Positions 27,303 to 36,000 are shown, counted from the stretch's first letter. The stretch is DNA of 64,000 nt from Bordetella genomosp. 13 (GCF_007679965.1 NZ_VEHL01000002.1:1-64000); one strand, 5' to 3'. Translations and numbers: made by a program. The notes: a model not told the origin generated them from the sequence alone.

Positions 27303-27335
27303 CCGTGCAGGCGGCCGGGCAGGCCGCCTGCACGG
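27303..27335 (+). terminator. Strong hairpin after DHDPS-family gene
   Basis: A perfect 14-bp stem (CCGTGCAGGCGGCC with GGCCGCCTGCACGG) closes a 5-nt loop, 4 nt after the stop. The T tract is missing, yet the position and strength fit transcript ending. Confidence 0.6.
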
Positions 27336-27372
27336 TCCGCGCGGGCTTCCTGCGACATCGCGTGTGACATGG

Positions 27373-27393
27373 AATCATTTGGTAATCATTGTC
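27373..27393. promoter_or_regulatory. AATCATT direct repeats / Fur-box-like site before lipid cluster
   Basis: AATCATT occurs at 27373 and 27384, 11 bp (one helical turn) apart. The right-hand TAATCATTGTC matches one arm of the classical Fur box, and the 19-mer 27375-27393 agrees at about 12 of 19 positions. It is in an AT-rich patch in otherwise GC-rich DNA, about 110 bp before the first gene of the desaturase/ketosynthase cluster. The call as an iron site is inference. Confidence 0.35.
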
Positions 27394-27498
27394 ATGCCCC
27401 GGCGAGCCGGCAATTGCTTATCATCCGCCGTTTCCGATGGCGGCGGTCCGCACGCGCAGCCTGCCGTCCGGTTTCCCGGCCGTGCGAGGTTCCTTTTA

Positions 27499-28296
27499 GT
27501 GTCAACAGGCCCTGAAGACATGGCGCAAGCATTCGAAGCCCTGGCAGCATGGCAGGTCATGCTGTACGGCCTGGCATTCTTCGGCGGCATCTACCTGGTC
27601 TTCGGGCTGGCGACGTGGCTGCTGACGCACCGCGTGCTACCCGCGCTGGGCCTGGGCGCGCCGCTGGATACGCGGCCGCTGGCGCCGGGACAGCTGCGCC
27701 GCGAGTTGGCGCAATCGGGCGTGTCGATCCTGATCTTCGGCCTGGGCATGGTGTTTCCGTGGGGCCTCCTGCAGCTGGGCTGGGCGCGGCTGGCGCCCGA
27801 CGCCAGCGGCGGGCGCATCGCGCTGGAAATCCTGGCGCTGGTGGCCTGGAACGACGTGCACTTCTGGATCAACCACCGGCTGCTGCACACGCGCTGGCTG
27901 CGGCGGTTCCATACGCCGCACCACCGCTCGATCGTGACCACGCCGTTCTCGACCTACAGCTTCCATCCCGTCGAGGCGCTGATGCTGGGCAACGTGATCC
28001 TGCTGCCCATGGTGGTGCACGATTTCAGCTTCTGGTCCCTGCTGTCCGTGCCCCTGTTCAGCCTGTTCTTCAATTGCATCGGCCACGCCAACTACGACTT
28101 CTTTCCTCGGGTCTCGTACGCGCACTGGTTCGCGGCCAGCCGGCGGCACCATCTGCATCACGCCTGCTATCACGGCAACTACGGTTTCCAGTTCACGTTC
28201 ATGGACCGGCTGTTCGGCACGCGCCTGGCCGAGGATGCCGCGCAGGCCCGCATGGCGGGCCGTGCGCCGGGAGAGCGCGTTGCGCCGACTGCCTAG
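27499..28296 (+). CDS. Membrane fatty-acid hydroxylase / sterol desaturase family di-iron protein
   Basis: The product is about 265 residues with several membrane helices (VMLYGLAFFGGIYLVFGLA; ILIFGLGMVFPWGLL; LLSVPLFSLFF). It carries the histidine clusters of the FA_hydroxylase (ERG3/BKT-like) family: HFWINHRLLH, HTPHH and RRHHLHH, which bind two irons. It would hydroxylate or desaturate a membrane-embedded acyl or isoprenoid substrate. GTG 27499 with GAGG 8 nt upstream is preferred; ATG 27520 is the alternative. Its end overlaps the desaturase gene that follows, so the two are coupled. It is the first gene of the candidate lipid cluster. Confidence 0.85.
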   Translation: MSTGPEDMAQAFEALAAWQVMLYGLAFFGGIYLVFGLATWLLTHRVLPALGLGAPLDTRPLAPGQLRRELAQSGVSILIFGLGMVFPWGLLQLGWARLAPDASGGRIALEILALVAWNDVHFWINHRLLHTRWLRRFHTPHHRSIVTTPFSTYSFHPVEALMLGNVILLPMVVHDFSFWSLLSVPLFSLFFNCIGHANYDFFPRVSYAHWFAASRRHHLHHACYHGNYGFQFTFMDRLFGTRLAEDAAQARMAGRAPGERVAPTA

Positions 28297-29215
28297 CCTG
28301 CACAACCGGCGCGACTGGCAAAGCGTGGCCTACCTGGCCGCGCAGCCCGTCCTGGCCGCCTGGCAATGGGTGCATGGGCTGAGCTGGCCGCTGTACGGGC
28401 TGATGCTGTTCCTGACGCTGGGCGTGGGCGTGATCCACCACAACCACGCGCACCGGCGCATGTGGCGCGGGCGCTGGGCCAACCGCGCCACCGATTTCTG
28501 GCTGACCCTGCTGCAGGGGCATCCGACCTTCGTGTTCCACGCGGCGCACAACGCCAACCATCACCGCCACGCGCACGGCCCGCGCGACGCGGCGCGCACG
28601 TACCGGTTCGGCGGCGACACCAACCATCTGCTGGGCTACCTGCTGCATCCGGTGCAGGCGGCGTGGGTGCTGTATCCGCTGTTCTTCGCCAGCCTGCGCC
28701 GGCTGCGCGCGCGCAGCCCGGGCGCGTGGCGCTATTGCATGGCGCAGTATGCGGCGTGGCTGGGCCTGTGGGGCGGATTGCTTGCCGTCAGCCCTGGCAA
28801 GGCGCTGCTGCTGGTGATCGTGCCGCAGCTGCATGGCCTGCACTGGCTGCTGGCCACCAACTATCTGCAGCACGCGCATGCCGACGGCGGCCCGCAGCGG
28901 CGCTGCCGCATGAGCTACGCGCGCAATTTCGAAGGCCTGGTGAATCCGCTGCTGTTCAACATCGGCCTGCACACCGCGCATCACGAACATGGGCGCGTGC
29001 ACTGGTCGGAACTGCCCGCGCTGCACCGCGCGCAGTATCGCCATCGCGTGCCGCCCGAATTGATCGAACCCGGACTGCTGCAATACATGCTGCGCGTCTA
29101 TCTCGTCGGACTGGTGGTGCCGCGCTGCCGCACGCGCGCGCAGATGCATCCCGAGTCCTTGCCCATTTCCCTCGACCTGCAGGAGCGAACTTCCGGCCAT
29201 GCCCATCGCCTTTGA
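28280..29215 (+). CDS. Membrane fatty acid desaturase (three-His-box)
   Basis: The protein is about 311 residues and membrane-bound. All three histidine boxes of the acyl-lipid desaturase family are present: HHNHAH, HNANHHRHAH (HxxxHH) and HTAHHEHGRVHW (HxxHH). Four helices include LYGLMLFLTLGVGVI and LLAVSPGKALLLVIV. It would insert a double bond in, or otherwise oxidise, an acyl chain using O2. The start is uncertain: TTG 28280 follows GGAGAG, while ATG 28235 overlaps the previous gene by 62 nt and has its purine stretch too close. The 3' end overlaps the ketosynthase start by 17 nt. Confidence 0.85.
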   Translation: MRRLPSLHNRRDWQSVAYLAAQPVLAAWQWVHGLSWPLYGLMLFLTLGVGVIHHNHAHRRMWRGRWANRATDFWLTLLQGHPTFVFHAAHNANHHRHAHGPRDAARTYRFGGDTNHLLGYLLHPVQAAWVLYPLFFASLRRLRARSPGAWRYCMAQYAAWLGLWGGLLAVSPGKALLLVIVPQLHGLHWLLATNYLQHAHADGGPQRRCRMSYARNFEGLVNPLLFNIGLHTAHHEHGRVHWSELPALHRAQYRHRVPPELIEPGLLQYMLRVYLVGLVVPRCRTRAQMHPESLPISLDLQERTSGHAHRL

Positions 29216-31364
29216 ACGCGTCTACCTGGAAAGCGCCGGCTATTTCATGCCCGGCGAGCCCGTGTCCAACGATGAGATGGACGATTACATCGCGCCGCTG
29301 AATCGCGCATCGGGCCGCATCAAGGCGCGCATCCTGGCCGAGAATGGCATCCAGAAACGCTACTACGCCATCGACACCGAAGGCGCGACGCGCCACTCGA
29401 ATGCGCAGATGGCGGCCGGCGCGATCCGCGACTGCCTGGCGCGCACGGGCCGCGGCCTGGACGAGGTGTCGCTGCTTACCACGGGATCGTCGGGCGGCGA
29501 CCTGCTGATGCCAGGCCTGGCCGGCATGGTGCAGGGCGAGCTGGCCGCGCCGCCCATGGAGACGCTGTCGGCGCACGGCATCTGCGCGGCCGGTGTCGCC
29601 GCCATCCAGACCGCGGCGCAGGGGCTGGAGCTGGGCGGGCACACGCGCGCCCTGGCCGTGGCCAGCGAGATGCCGTCGCGGCTGTTCAAGCGTTCGCGCT
29701 TCGCGGCGCAGGACTACAACGCGGATTTCGACGCGCACTTCCTGCGCTGGATGCTGTCGGACGGCGCGGGCGCGCTGCTGCTGGGCACCGGCGGCGGGGC
29801 GGTGCCGGGGGCGTCGGCCGGGGTGCGGCTGCGCCTGAAGTGGGTGCACCAGCGCTCGTTCTCGGGCGATTACCCGGTGTGCATGCAACTGGGGCAGTCC
29901 CTGGACAAGCGCTCGCACCTGGACTATTCGTCGTGGAGCGAGGCCGAGGCGCAGGGCGCGTTGCTGCTGCGCCAGGACATCCGCCTGCTGCCGCACCTGT
30001 TCGACATCGGCATCCACGAGTACGCCAAGCTGGTGCACGAGGGGTGGGTGGAGCCGGCGCGCATCGACCATTTCCTGTGCCATTACTCGTCGGCGAAGTT
30101 CATCCCCGTGGTGGAAGACCTGCTGGACAAGGCCGGGCTGGCCATTCCGCCCGAGCGCTGGTTCAGCAACCTGGCGTGGCGCGGCAACACGGGGGCGGCC
30201 TCCATCCTGATCATGCTGGCCGAGTTCCTGGAGACGCGCACGTTGCGGCCGGGCGAACAGGTGCTGTGCTACATCCCCGAGTCGGGACGCTTCACCGCGG
30301 CGTACATGCTGTTCGAGGCCGAGGACGCCTCCGCGCCGCTGGTGGCCCCGCGCACGGCCGCGGTGGCGGCGGCGTCCGCCGAGGCGTCGGCAGTGATCGA
30401 ATCGGCGGCGGCCGCGGCAGCGGACATCGCGGGAGTGGGTGAGGCCGGCGTGGATACGTCCGGCGTGGACACGTCCGGCGTGCGCAAGGCTTCCGCCGGC
30501 GAGGCCGCCGTGTCCGCGCAGGCGGCGAATGGGAGCGCCGGACACGCGGCCGCCCGGAACGCGACGGTCGTCGCGCCCGTCGCCGACCCGGGCGTGCCGT
30601 CCGCCAACCAGCCGGTCATCGCGCCCGCGACGGGCGCCGCGGCCGGGCCCGAGGCCGACGCCATCGCGCCGCCGCACGACCCCGATGCCGCGCCCGACGC
30701 GCTGGCGCCCTTGCTGGCCGAGCTTGCCTCGATCTGGCACGACTACCGTTCGCGCGTGTGGCGCACGCCCATGGTGCGCAGCTTGCGCGAAGGGCGCTTC
30801 GGCACCGACGATTATCTGAACTGGATGTCGCAGTGGGTGCCGCAGGTGCGCGAAGGCAGCAAGTGGATGCGCGAAGGCGCGGCCTCGCTCTCCGGGCGCT
30901 ATGCCGCCCTGGCCGCGCTGATCGGTACGCATGCAGGCGAAGAGCAGAACGACTTCAAGATCCTGTTCCAGGACTACCGCAACGCGGGCGGCCGGGTCGA
31001 GGACATCGACCAGCTGCGCCGCAATCCCGGCGGCGAAGCGCTGAACGCCTATCTGCACGGTCTGGCGGCCCGCACGGATCCCATCGGCCTGCTGGGCGCC
31101 ATCTACATCATCGAGGGCACGGGCCAGCGCATCGTGCCGGCGCTGCTGCCGCTGTTGAAGGCCGCGCTGCCGCTGCCGGCCAATGCCTTCAAGTTCCTGG
31201 AATACCACGGCCACAACGACGAGCACCACCTGGCGCGCTGGCTGGCCGCGGTGGAGATGGTGCTGCTGGTCGAAGAGCCGGGCGCGGCGCGCCGCATCGT
31301 GGATACCGCACGCCGCACGGCCATGCTGTACCTGATGCAGTTCGAGCACATCACGGAGCAGTGA
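29199..31364 (+). CDS. FabH-like ketosynthase fused to haem-oxygenase-fold (HDO-like) domain
   Basis: This 721-residue fusion has three parts. Residues 1-375 are a beta-ketoacyl-ACP synthase III-type thiolase fold with a complete Cys-His-Asn triad: Cys129 (HGICAAGVAA), His295 (LCHYSSAKF) and Asn330 (WRGNTGAAS). Residues about 375-500 are an Ala/Ser/Pro-rich flexible linker. Residues about 500-721 look like a haem-oxygenase-like di-iron oxidase: THAGEEQNDFKILF, YIIEGTGQRIV, and EYHGHNDEHHLARW with the HxxxDxxH metal pattern. The ketosynthase would extend or condense an acyl thioester, and the HDO-like part could then oxidise or cleave the product. It overlaps the desaturase gene by 17 nt. The AGGAG site is 13 nt before the ATG, somewhat far. 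The product is unknown. Confidence 0.85.
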   Translation: MPIAFERVYLESAGYFMPGEPVSNDEMDDYIAPLNRASGRIKARILAENGIQKRYYAIDTEGATRHSNAQMAAGAIRDCLARTGRGLDEVSLLTTGSSGGDLLMPGLAGMVQGELAAPPMETLSAHGICAAGVAAIQTAAQGLELGGHTRALAVASEMPSRLFKRSRFAAQDYNADFDAHFLRWMLSDGAGALLLGTGGGAVPGASAGVRLRLKWVHQRSFSGDYPVCMQLGQSLDKRSHLDYSSWSEAEAQGALLLRQDIRLLPHLFDIGIHEYAKLVHEGWVEPARIDHFLCHYSSAKFIPVVEDLLDKAGLAIPPERWFSNLAWRGNTGAASILIMLAEFLETRTLRPGEQVLCYIPESGRFTAAYMLFEAEDASAPLVAPRTAAVAAASAEASAVIESAAAAAADIAGVGEAGVDTSGVDTSGVRKASAGEAAVSAQAANGSAGHAAARNATVVAPVADPGVPSANQPVIAPATGAAAGPEADAIAPPHDPDAAPDALAPLLAELASIWHDYRSRVWRTPMVRSLREGRFGTDDYLNWMSQWVPQVREGSKWMREGAASLSGRYAALAALIGTHAGEEQNDFKILFQDYRNAGGRVEDIDQLRRNPGGEALNAYLHGLAARTDPIGLLGAIYIIEGTGQRIVPALLPLLKAALPLPANAFKFLEYHGHNDEHHLARWLAAVEMVLLVEEPGAARRIVDTARRTAMLYLMQFEHITEQ

Positions 31365-31366
31365 AC

Positions 31367-31441
31367 ATGAATCCGTCGACACGCCGCGACACCGCGCAAA
31401 CGTCCACGCGCCTGCGCGGGCCCGCCGGAGCAGCACGATGA
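31367..31441 (+). CDS. Possible 24-aa ORF coupling to the next gene
   Basis: ATG 31367 follows GGAG by 8 nt and the frame ends in TGA overlapping the next start (ATGA at 31438). The peptide is short, polar and basic (MNPSTRRDTAQTS start). It may be a coupling leader rather than a functional protein. I give it because both ends have translation signals. Confidence 0.25.
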   Translation: MNPSTRRDTAQTSTRLRGPAGAAR

Positions 31442-32394
31442 GCCCCACGCCCGATTTCCTGAACCGGCCGCACGACCCGGCCGATCCGGATCCGTGGCTG
31501 GCGCTGTACCTGGACCGCAGCACACCCTTGCCCGACGAGGTGAAGACGGCGTGGCTGGTGGACTCCAGCAGCGCGTCGCGCCAGTATCTGCTGCCGTTTC
31601 TGCGGCCGCTGGCGCGCGCCTTCATCATCCTGATCCAGATCGTCAAGACCTTCATGCCGCGGCGCTGGTCGCGCTCGAAGCTGCTGCATCGCATCCTGGC
31701 GTGGGGGCTGGAGCACTTCGTGTCGCCGCAGGCCAACTGGCTGATCCTGCGCCACTTCCACCTGGGCGCGCAGGTGCTGGCGTTCATCGCGCGCAATTCG
31801 CCGGTGCCCATCACGACCACGCCGCTGGAACCGCGCGCCATCGCCGACCTGGCCGACGAGATGTTCGTCAAGCACGACCTGAACCTGTTCAACTTCGTGA
31901 TCCGCCTGAACCAGGCGCTGCGCGACGCGGGCACCGATCTGCACGCGCCCGAGCGTGTGGATTTCTCGATGCTGCACGATCCCGGCCTGCGCTTGGAAGA
32001 CATGCCGAACCGGCGCCGCAACTTCCTGGACCTGCAGAGCGCCATCGAGCTGTTCACGCCGATGTACCAGCTGCTGCTGACGGACAACGACTTCTGGCGC
32101 GCGGCCAATTCGCTGCAGCTGGACGAGACGATAGGCGTGTACGCCGCGCGGCTGATGGGCGCCCCGGAACACCTGATCCTGGTCAACAACAAGCACCCGC
32201 TGGTGCCGATGTCGACGCTGCGTGCCGGCCATCGCCTGGTGCTGCATGGCCTGTCGACCGAGATGCTGTACTGCCTGCTGCGCCGCGCGCAGGCGGAGCA
32301 GGCAGAGCGGGATGCGCAGGGCGAGACCGCGGCCCCGGCCGAGGCCCCGCTTGCATCGCCGATCACCGGGGCCGGCATGGGCGGCCAGGGCTGA
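31438..32394 (+). CDS. Uncharacterised protein of the lipid cluster
   Basis: The 318-residue protein is not recognised. It is mainly helical, with an amphipathic or membrane-near stretch (FLRPLARAFIILIQIVKTF, about residues 54-72), several His/Asp positions (ILRHFHLGAQVLAF, FVKHDLNLFNF), and an Ala/Pro/Gly-rich disordered tail from about 285. GGAG lies 8 nt before the ATG. It is the last gene of the co-directional run starting at 27499, 73 nt after the ketosynthase fusion, and probably serves the same pathway. It has no signal peptide. An acyl-carrier, transfer or membrane-association role would be speculation. Confidence 0.75.
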   Translation: MSPTPDFLNRPHDPADPDPWLALYLDRSTPLPDEVKTAWLVDSSSASRQYLLPFLRPLARAFIILIQIVKTFMPRRWSRSKLLHRILAWGLEHFVSPQANWLILRHFHLGAQVLAFIARNSPVPITTTPLEPRAIADLADEMFVKHDLNLFNFVIRLNQALRDAGTDLHAPERVDFSMLHDPGLRLEDMPNRRRNFLDLQSAIELFTPMYQLLLTDNDFWRAANSLQLDETIGVYAARLMGAPEHLILVNNKHPLVPMSTLRAGHRLVLHGLSTEMLYCLLRRAQAEQAERDAQGETAAPAEAPLASPITGAGMGGQG

Positions 32395-32569
32395 ATGCTC
32401 TGCATGCCATCGATGACATGCCGCGCAGCCGGGCAGCCCCGCGACACGCGCGCCGGCATGGGCCGGTCGCGCCTTGCCAGCCAGGCGCGAGCCGGATGCG
32501 CTGGTCGGTGCCCTGACCGGTGCCCCTGACCGATGCGCGACCAGCAGCGGCTCACGCGTCGATGGACGC

Positions 32570-33913
32570 CTATCCCCGCCGCAGGAAATACAGCGCCGGC
32601 ACGCCCAGCGCCAGCACCGCCAGGCCCAGCAGGGACCCGATTCCCGCATACACCGCGCTGGACCACACCAGGCCCGCGCAGGTCAGCGCCAGCAGGATCG
32701 GCGTCAGGGGATACAGCGGCACCTTGAAGGGCCGCGGCTGGTGCGGCTCGCGCTGGCGCAGCCTGATCAGCGCCAAGGCCACCAGCATCATGAACAGCCA
32801 GAACACCGGCGCGGTGTAGGCCACCAGGGCTTCGACCGAGTTCTCGGCATAGTGGCCGACCCCCACCAGCAGCAATGTCAGCACGCCCTGCACCAGCAGG
32901 CCGTTGGCGGGCGACTGGCCGCGTTCGCTCCAGCCCGACAGCTTGCGCAGGCCCGGCAGGTCGCGCCCCAGCGCGTGGTACACGCGTCCGCCGGTCAGGA
33001 TGGTGCCGTTGATCGTCGTCAGGGCGCCCCAGCACACCGTCATCGCCAGCAGCGTGGCCGCATACGGCCCGGCTACCAACTGCATGACTTCGCTGCCCAC
33101 GGCCTGGCTGCGCTGCAGGCCTCCCAGGCCGAAGATCTGCAGCAGCGCAAGATTGACCAGCAGGTAGGCGCCCACCACGATCGCCGTGCCGATCAGCATC
33201 ACGCGCACCACGTCCCGCGCAGGATTGCGCAGTTCGCCGCACAGGTAGGCCGCCTCGTTCCAGCCGCCGTAGGTCAGCAGCACGAACACCATGCCCATGC
33301 CCAGCGCGCCGGCCAGGCTGCCCTCGATGGGCATGGGCGGCGGCGGGGGCGGCATCTCGGCGCCCAGCGACATCAGGCCGGCCACCACGATGGCGGCCAG
33401 CGAAGCGACCTCCAGCCCCGTCAGCAACAGCTGTAGCCGCTTGGAAGGGGAAGTGCCGATCATGTTCAGCAGCGTCAGCGCGACGATGGAGATGACCGCG
33501 TGGAAGGTGATGCCGTTGGGGCCCAGCGGCAGCAGTCGCTGCGCGTATTCGCCGTAGATGAAGGCCACGGTGGCGATGGCGCCGGTCTGGATCACCGTGC
33601 CGCGCGCCCAGCCGAACAGCAGGGCCACGCGCGGGCTCCAGGCCCGGCTGAGATAGTGGTATTCGCCGCCCGAGTCGGGATAGGCCGAGCCCAGTTCGGC
33701 ATAGCACAGGGCGCCGATCAGCATCACCGCGCCGCCGGCCAGCCACATGGCGATGTACATCGGCACCGAACCGGCGTTCTGTGCCACCAGCGGCGGAAAG
33801 CCGAAGATGCCGATGCCCATCACCACCCCGACCAGCACCCCCACGCCGTCCGTGACCGACAAGCCGTGGGCGCGGTCTGCCGTGGTGGCCGTCGTCGTCG
33901 CGGTGGCCGTCAT
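32570..33913 (-). CDS. APC-superfamily amino acid permease
   Basis: The 447-residue transporter has about twelve helices. The first unwound helix GVVMGIGIFGFPPLVAQNAG and the AELGSAYPDSGGEYHYLSRA loop are typical of APC/LAT-like amino acid exchangers and permeases. The start at 33913 has GGAG 6-8 nt upstream. It faces the lipid cluster tail to tail and is divergent from a GMC dehydrogenase with a 365-nt region between them, which holds a terminator-like hairpin on this gene's strand. The substrate is not readable. Confidence 0.87.
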   Translation of the reverse strand: MTATATTTATTADRAHGLSVTDGVGVLVGVVMGIGIFGFPPLVAQNAGSVPMYIAMWLAGGAVMLIGALCYAELGSAYPDSGGEYHYLSRAWSPRVALLFGWARGTVIQTGAIATVAFIYGEYAQRLLPLGPNGITFHAVISIVALTLLNMIGTSPSKRLQLLLTGLEVASLAAIVVAGLMSLGAEMPPPPPPMPIEGSLAGALGMGMVFVLLTYGGWNEAAYLCGELRNPARDVVRVMLIGTAIVVGAYLLVNLALLQIFGLGGLQRSQAVGSEVMQLVAGPYAATLLAMTVCWGALTTINGTILTGGRVYHALGRDLPGLRKLSGWSERGQSPANGLLVQGVLTLLLVGVGHYAENSVEALVAYTAPVFWLFMMLVALALIRLRQREPHQPRPFKVPLYPLTPILLALTCAGLVWSSAVYAGIGSLLGLAVLALGVPALYFLRRG

Positions 33914-34106
33914 GCGGGGCTCCCCGCGGAATGCTTCGAGGGGAAGGGGAGGGCAGGCACGGCAGCCGGCCAGGCCGACGTTGGGCGAACAGACATCCGA
34001 CTTTCTCCGGGAGAGCGCCCCGGGGCCCAGGTGTTGAACGGACCGGCAGGCGCGTTTCTGACAACAGACTGAAAACCCACAGACCGAGCATACCGGGGAA
34101 AGGTTC

Positions 34107-34146
34107 AAAAAAGCGCGGACTGCATGATGTCCGCCGCAGTCCGCGC
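34107..34146 (-). terminator. Terminator/attenuator hairpin in permease leader
   Basis: Read on the minus strand, GCGCGGACTGC and GCAGTCCGCGC form a perfect 11-bp stem with a 12-nt loop, followed by TTTTTT. It lies about 190 nt upstream of the minus-strand permease start and faces that gene, so it is either an attenuator in the permease leader or a guard against antisense transcripts from the right. The rest of 33914-34278 shows no gene and no riboswitch I can recognise. Confidence 0.7.
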
Positions 34147-34278
34147 GGCGACGAAACTTGCCTGATTCTCCGCGCGTGGACCACGGCTTGCGGTCCCGCA
34201 TCATGGGGAGCAAGATACGGCCGGATAACACGACAGTCCGCGCCGGCCGCTTGCCGGACGCACGAGGAGACGACACGC

Positions 34279-35952
34279 ATGACCGCAGACAAGGCGCCGT
34301 CCGCGTCAGAGACGACGAACGCAGCCCGGCCCGCCACGGCCCGGCCGCATGCGGCCCGTTACGACTACATCATCGTTGGCGCGGGTACATCCGGCTGCCT
34401 GTTGGCCAACCGCCTGTCGGCCGATCCGGCCGTGCGGGTGCTGCTGCTGGAGGCGGGCGGGCGCGACAACTGGCACTGGATCCACATTCCGGTGGGCTAT
34501 CTGTACTGCATCGGCAACCCGCGCACCGACTGGTGCTATCGCACCCAGGCCGATCCCGGCATCGCTGGGCGCAGCCTGGGCTATCCGCGCGGACGGGTGC
34601 TTGGGGGCAGCTCCTCCATCAACGGCATGATCTACATGCGCGGCCAGCGCGCCGACTACGACGGCTGGGCGGCCATGGGCAATCCGGGCTGGGGCTGGGA
34701 CGACGTGCTGCCGCTGTTCAAGGCCAGCGAAGACCACCATGGCGGCGCCAGCGAGTTCCACGGCGCGGGCGGGCAGTGGCGCGTCGAGCGCCAGCGGCTG
34801 ACCTGGCCGCTGCTGGACGCATTCCGCGACGCAGCCGCCCAGGCGGGCGTGCCGTCCGTCGACGACTTCAACCGCGGCGACAACGAGGGCTGCGATTACT
34901 TCGAGGTGAACCAGAAGCGCGGCGTGCGCTGGAATGCCGCGAAGGCGTTCCTTCGGCCCATCGCCGGCCGGCCCAACCTGACGGTGGAGACGGGCGCGCA
35001 GGTGTCGCGCGTGCTGTTCGAGGGACGCCGCGCGGTGGGCGTGCGGGTTCGCCAGGGCGACGGCCCCGAGCGGGACGTACGCGCGAACCGCGAAGTGGTG
35101 CTAGCATCCGGCGCCATCGGCTCGGCGCAACTGCTGCAGGTCTCGGGCGTGGGACCCGGCGCCTTGCTGCAGGCGCATGGCGTGCCCGTCGTGCATGACC
35201 TGCCGGGCGTGGGCGGCAACCTGCAGGACCACCTGCAATTGCGTCTGGTGTACCGCGTGCGCCGCGCGCGCACGCTGAACATGATGGCGGCGACCTGGTG
35301 GGGCAAGGCCGCCATGGGCCTGCACTATGCCTTCGCGCGCGGCGGGCCGCTGAGCATGGCGCCGTCGCAGCTGGGCGCGTTCGCGCGCACCAGTCCCGAC
35401 CATGCGCGCGCCAATGTGCAGTACCACGTGCAGCCGCTGTCACTGGACAAGTTCGGCGATCCGCTGCACGCCTTCCCTGCGTTCACCGCCTCGGTGTGCA
35501 ACCTGCGGCCCACCAGCCGCGGGCACGTGCGCATCGCCTCGCCGGATCCGCGCGACCCGCCCGAGATCCTGTGCAATTACCTGTCGACCGACGCCGACCG
35601 CAAGGTGGCCGCCGACAGCATCCGCCTGACCCGCCGCATCGTCGCCCAGCCCGCGCTGGCGCGCTTCGATCCCGAGGAGTATCGCCCCGGTCCGCAACTG
35701 CAGACCGACGCGGACCTGGCGCAGGCCGCCAGCGAGATCGGCACGACCATCTTCCATCCGGTGGGCACGTGCAGGATGGGCAGCGACGCGCAGGCCGTGG
35801 TGGACGCGCAATTGCGCGTGCACGGCGTGCAGGGGCTGCGGGTGATCGACGCGTCGATCATGCCGACCATCACGTCGGGCAACACGAATTCGCCGACATT
35901 GATGATCGCGGAGAAGGGGGCGCGGTTGTTGCGGGAGGCCGGCTGGGTGTAG
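34279..35952 (+). CDS. GMC-family FAD alcohol/choline-type dehydrogenase
   Basis: The 557-residue flavoprotein has the FAD motif [20 protein letters not shown] with LLLEAGG, the GMC signature 1 ([20 protein letters not shown]) and signature 2 ([16 protein letters not shown]), then the C-terminal catalytic His/Asn region HPVGTCRMG and [11 protein letters not shown]. It oxidises primary alcohols or choline and passes electrons to quinone; AlkJ-type alcohol dehydrogenases are close in size. The ATG 34279 has GAGGAG 9 nt upstream. No betaine-aldehyde dehydrogenase is beside it, so choline is only one option. Confidence 0.9.
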   Translation: MTADKAPSASETTNAARPATARPHAARYDYIIVGAGTSGCLLANRLSADPAVRVLLLEAGGRDNWHWIHIPVGYLYCIGNPRTDWCYRTQADPGIAGRSLGYPRGRVLGGSSSINGMIYMRGQRADYDGWAAMGNPGWGWDDVLPLFKASEDHHGGASEFHGAGGQWRVERQRLTWPLLDAFRDAAAQAGVPSVDDFNRGDNEGCDYFEVNQKRGVRWNAAKAFLRPIAGRPNLTVETGAQVSRVLFEGRRAVGVRVRQGDGPERDVRANREVVLASGAIGSAQLLQVSGVGPGALLQAHGVPVVHDLPGVGGNLQDHLQLRLVYRVRRARTLNMMAATWWGKAAMGLHYAFARGGPLSMAPSQLGAFARTSPDHARANVQYHVQPLSLDKFGDPLHAFPAFTASVCNLRPTSRGHVRIASPDPRDPPEILCNYLSTDADRKVAADSIRLTRRIVAQPALARFDPEEYRPGPQLQTDADLAQAASEIGTTIFHPVGTCRMGSDAQAVVDAQLRVHGVQGLRVIDASIMPTITSGNTNSPTLMIAEKGARLLREAGWV

Positions 35953-36000
35953 CCGCCGCAATCGAACCCAGGCGAGAGCCGTGGACGGGCGTTGGGCGGA

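Noticed and set aside
29199..31364. Ketosynthase-HDO fusion as a frameshift or assembly artefact
   Set aside because: The frame is open over the whole length and the linker has normal coding composition in the same frame. Neither domain shows a truncated edge.
33914..34106. Riboswitch in the permease leader
   Set aside because: I looked for glycine, lysine, guanidine and SAM-type conserved cores on the minus strand and found none; only the upstream terminator-like hairpin is supported.
28956..34337. A 1793-codon open frame on the minus strand across the lipid cluster and permease
   Set aside because: It lies antisense to five well-supported genes with catalytic motifs. Its translation is Arg/His/Gln/Gly-rich, as expected from GC-rich codon mirrors, and only its permease-overlapping genes have real homology.
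10447..35952. The two GMC flavoproteins (10447-12216 and 34279-35952) as a recent duplication
   Set aside because: They belong to different subfamilies: the first has the Cys-rich sugar-dehydrogenase insert and partners, the second has alcohol/choline-type signatures and stands alone.
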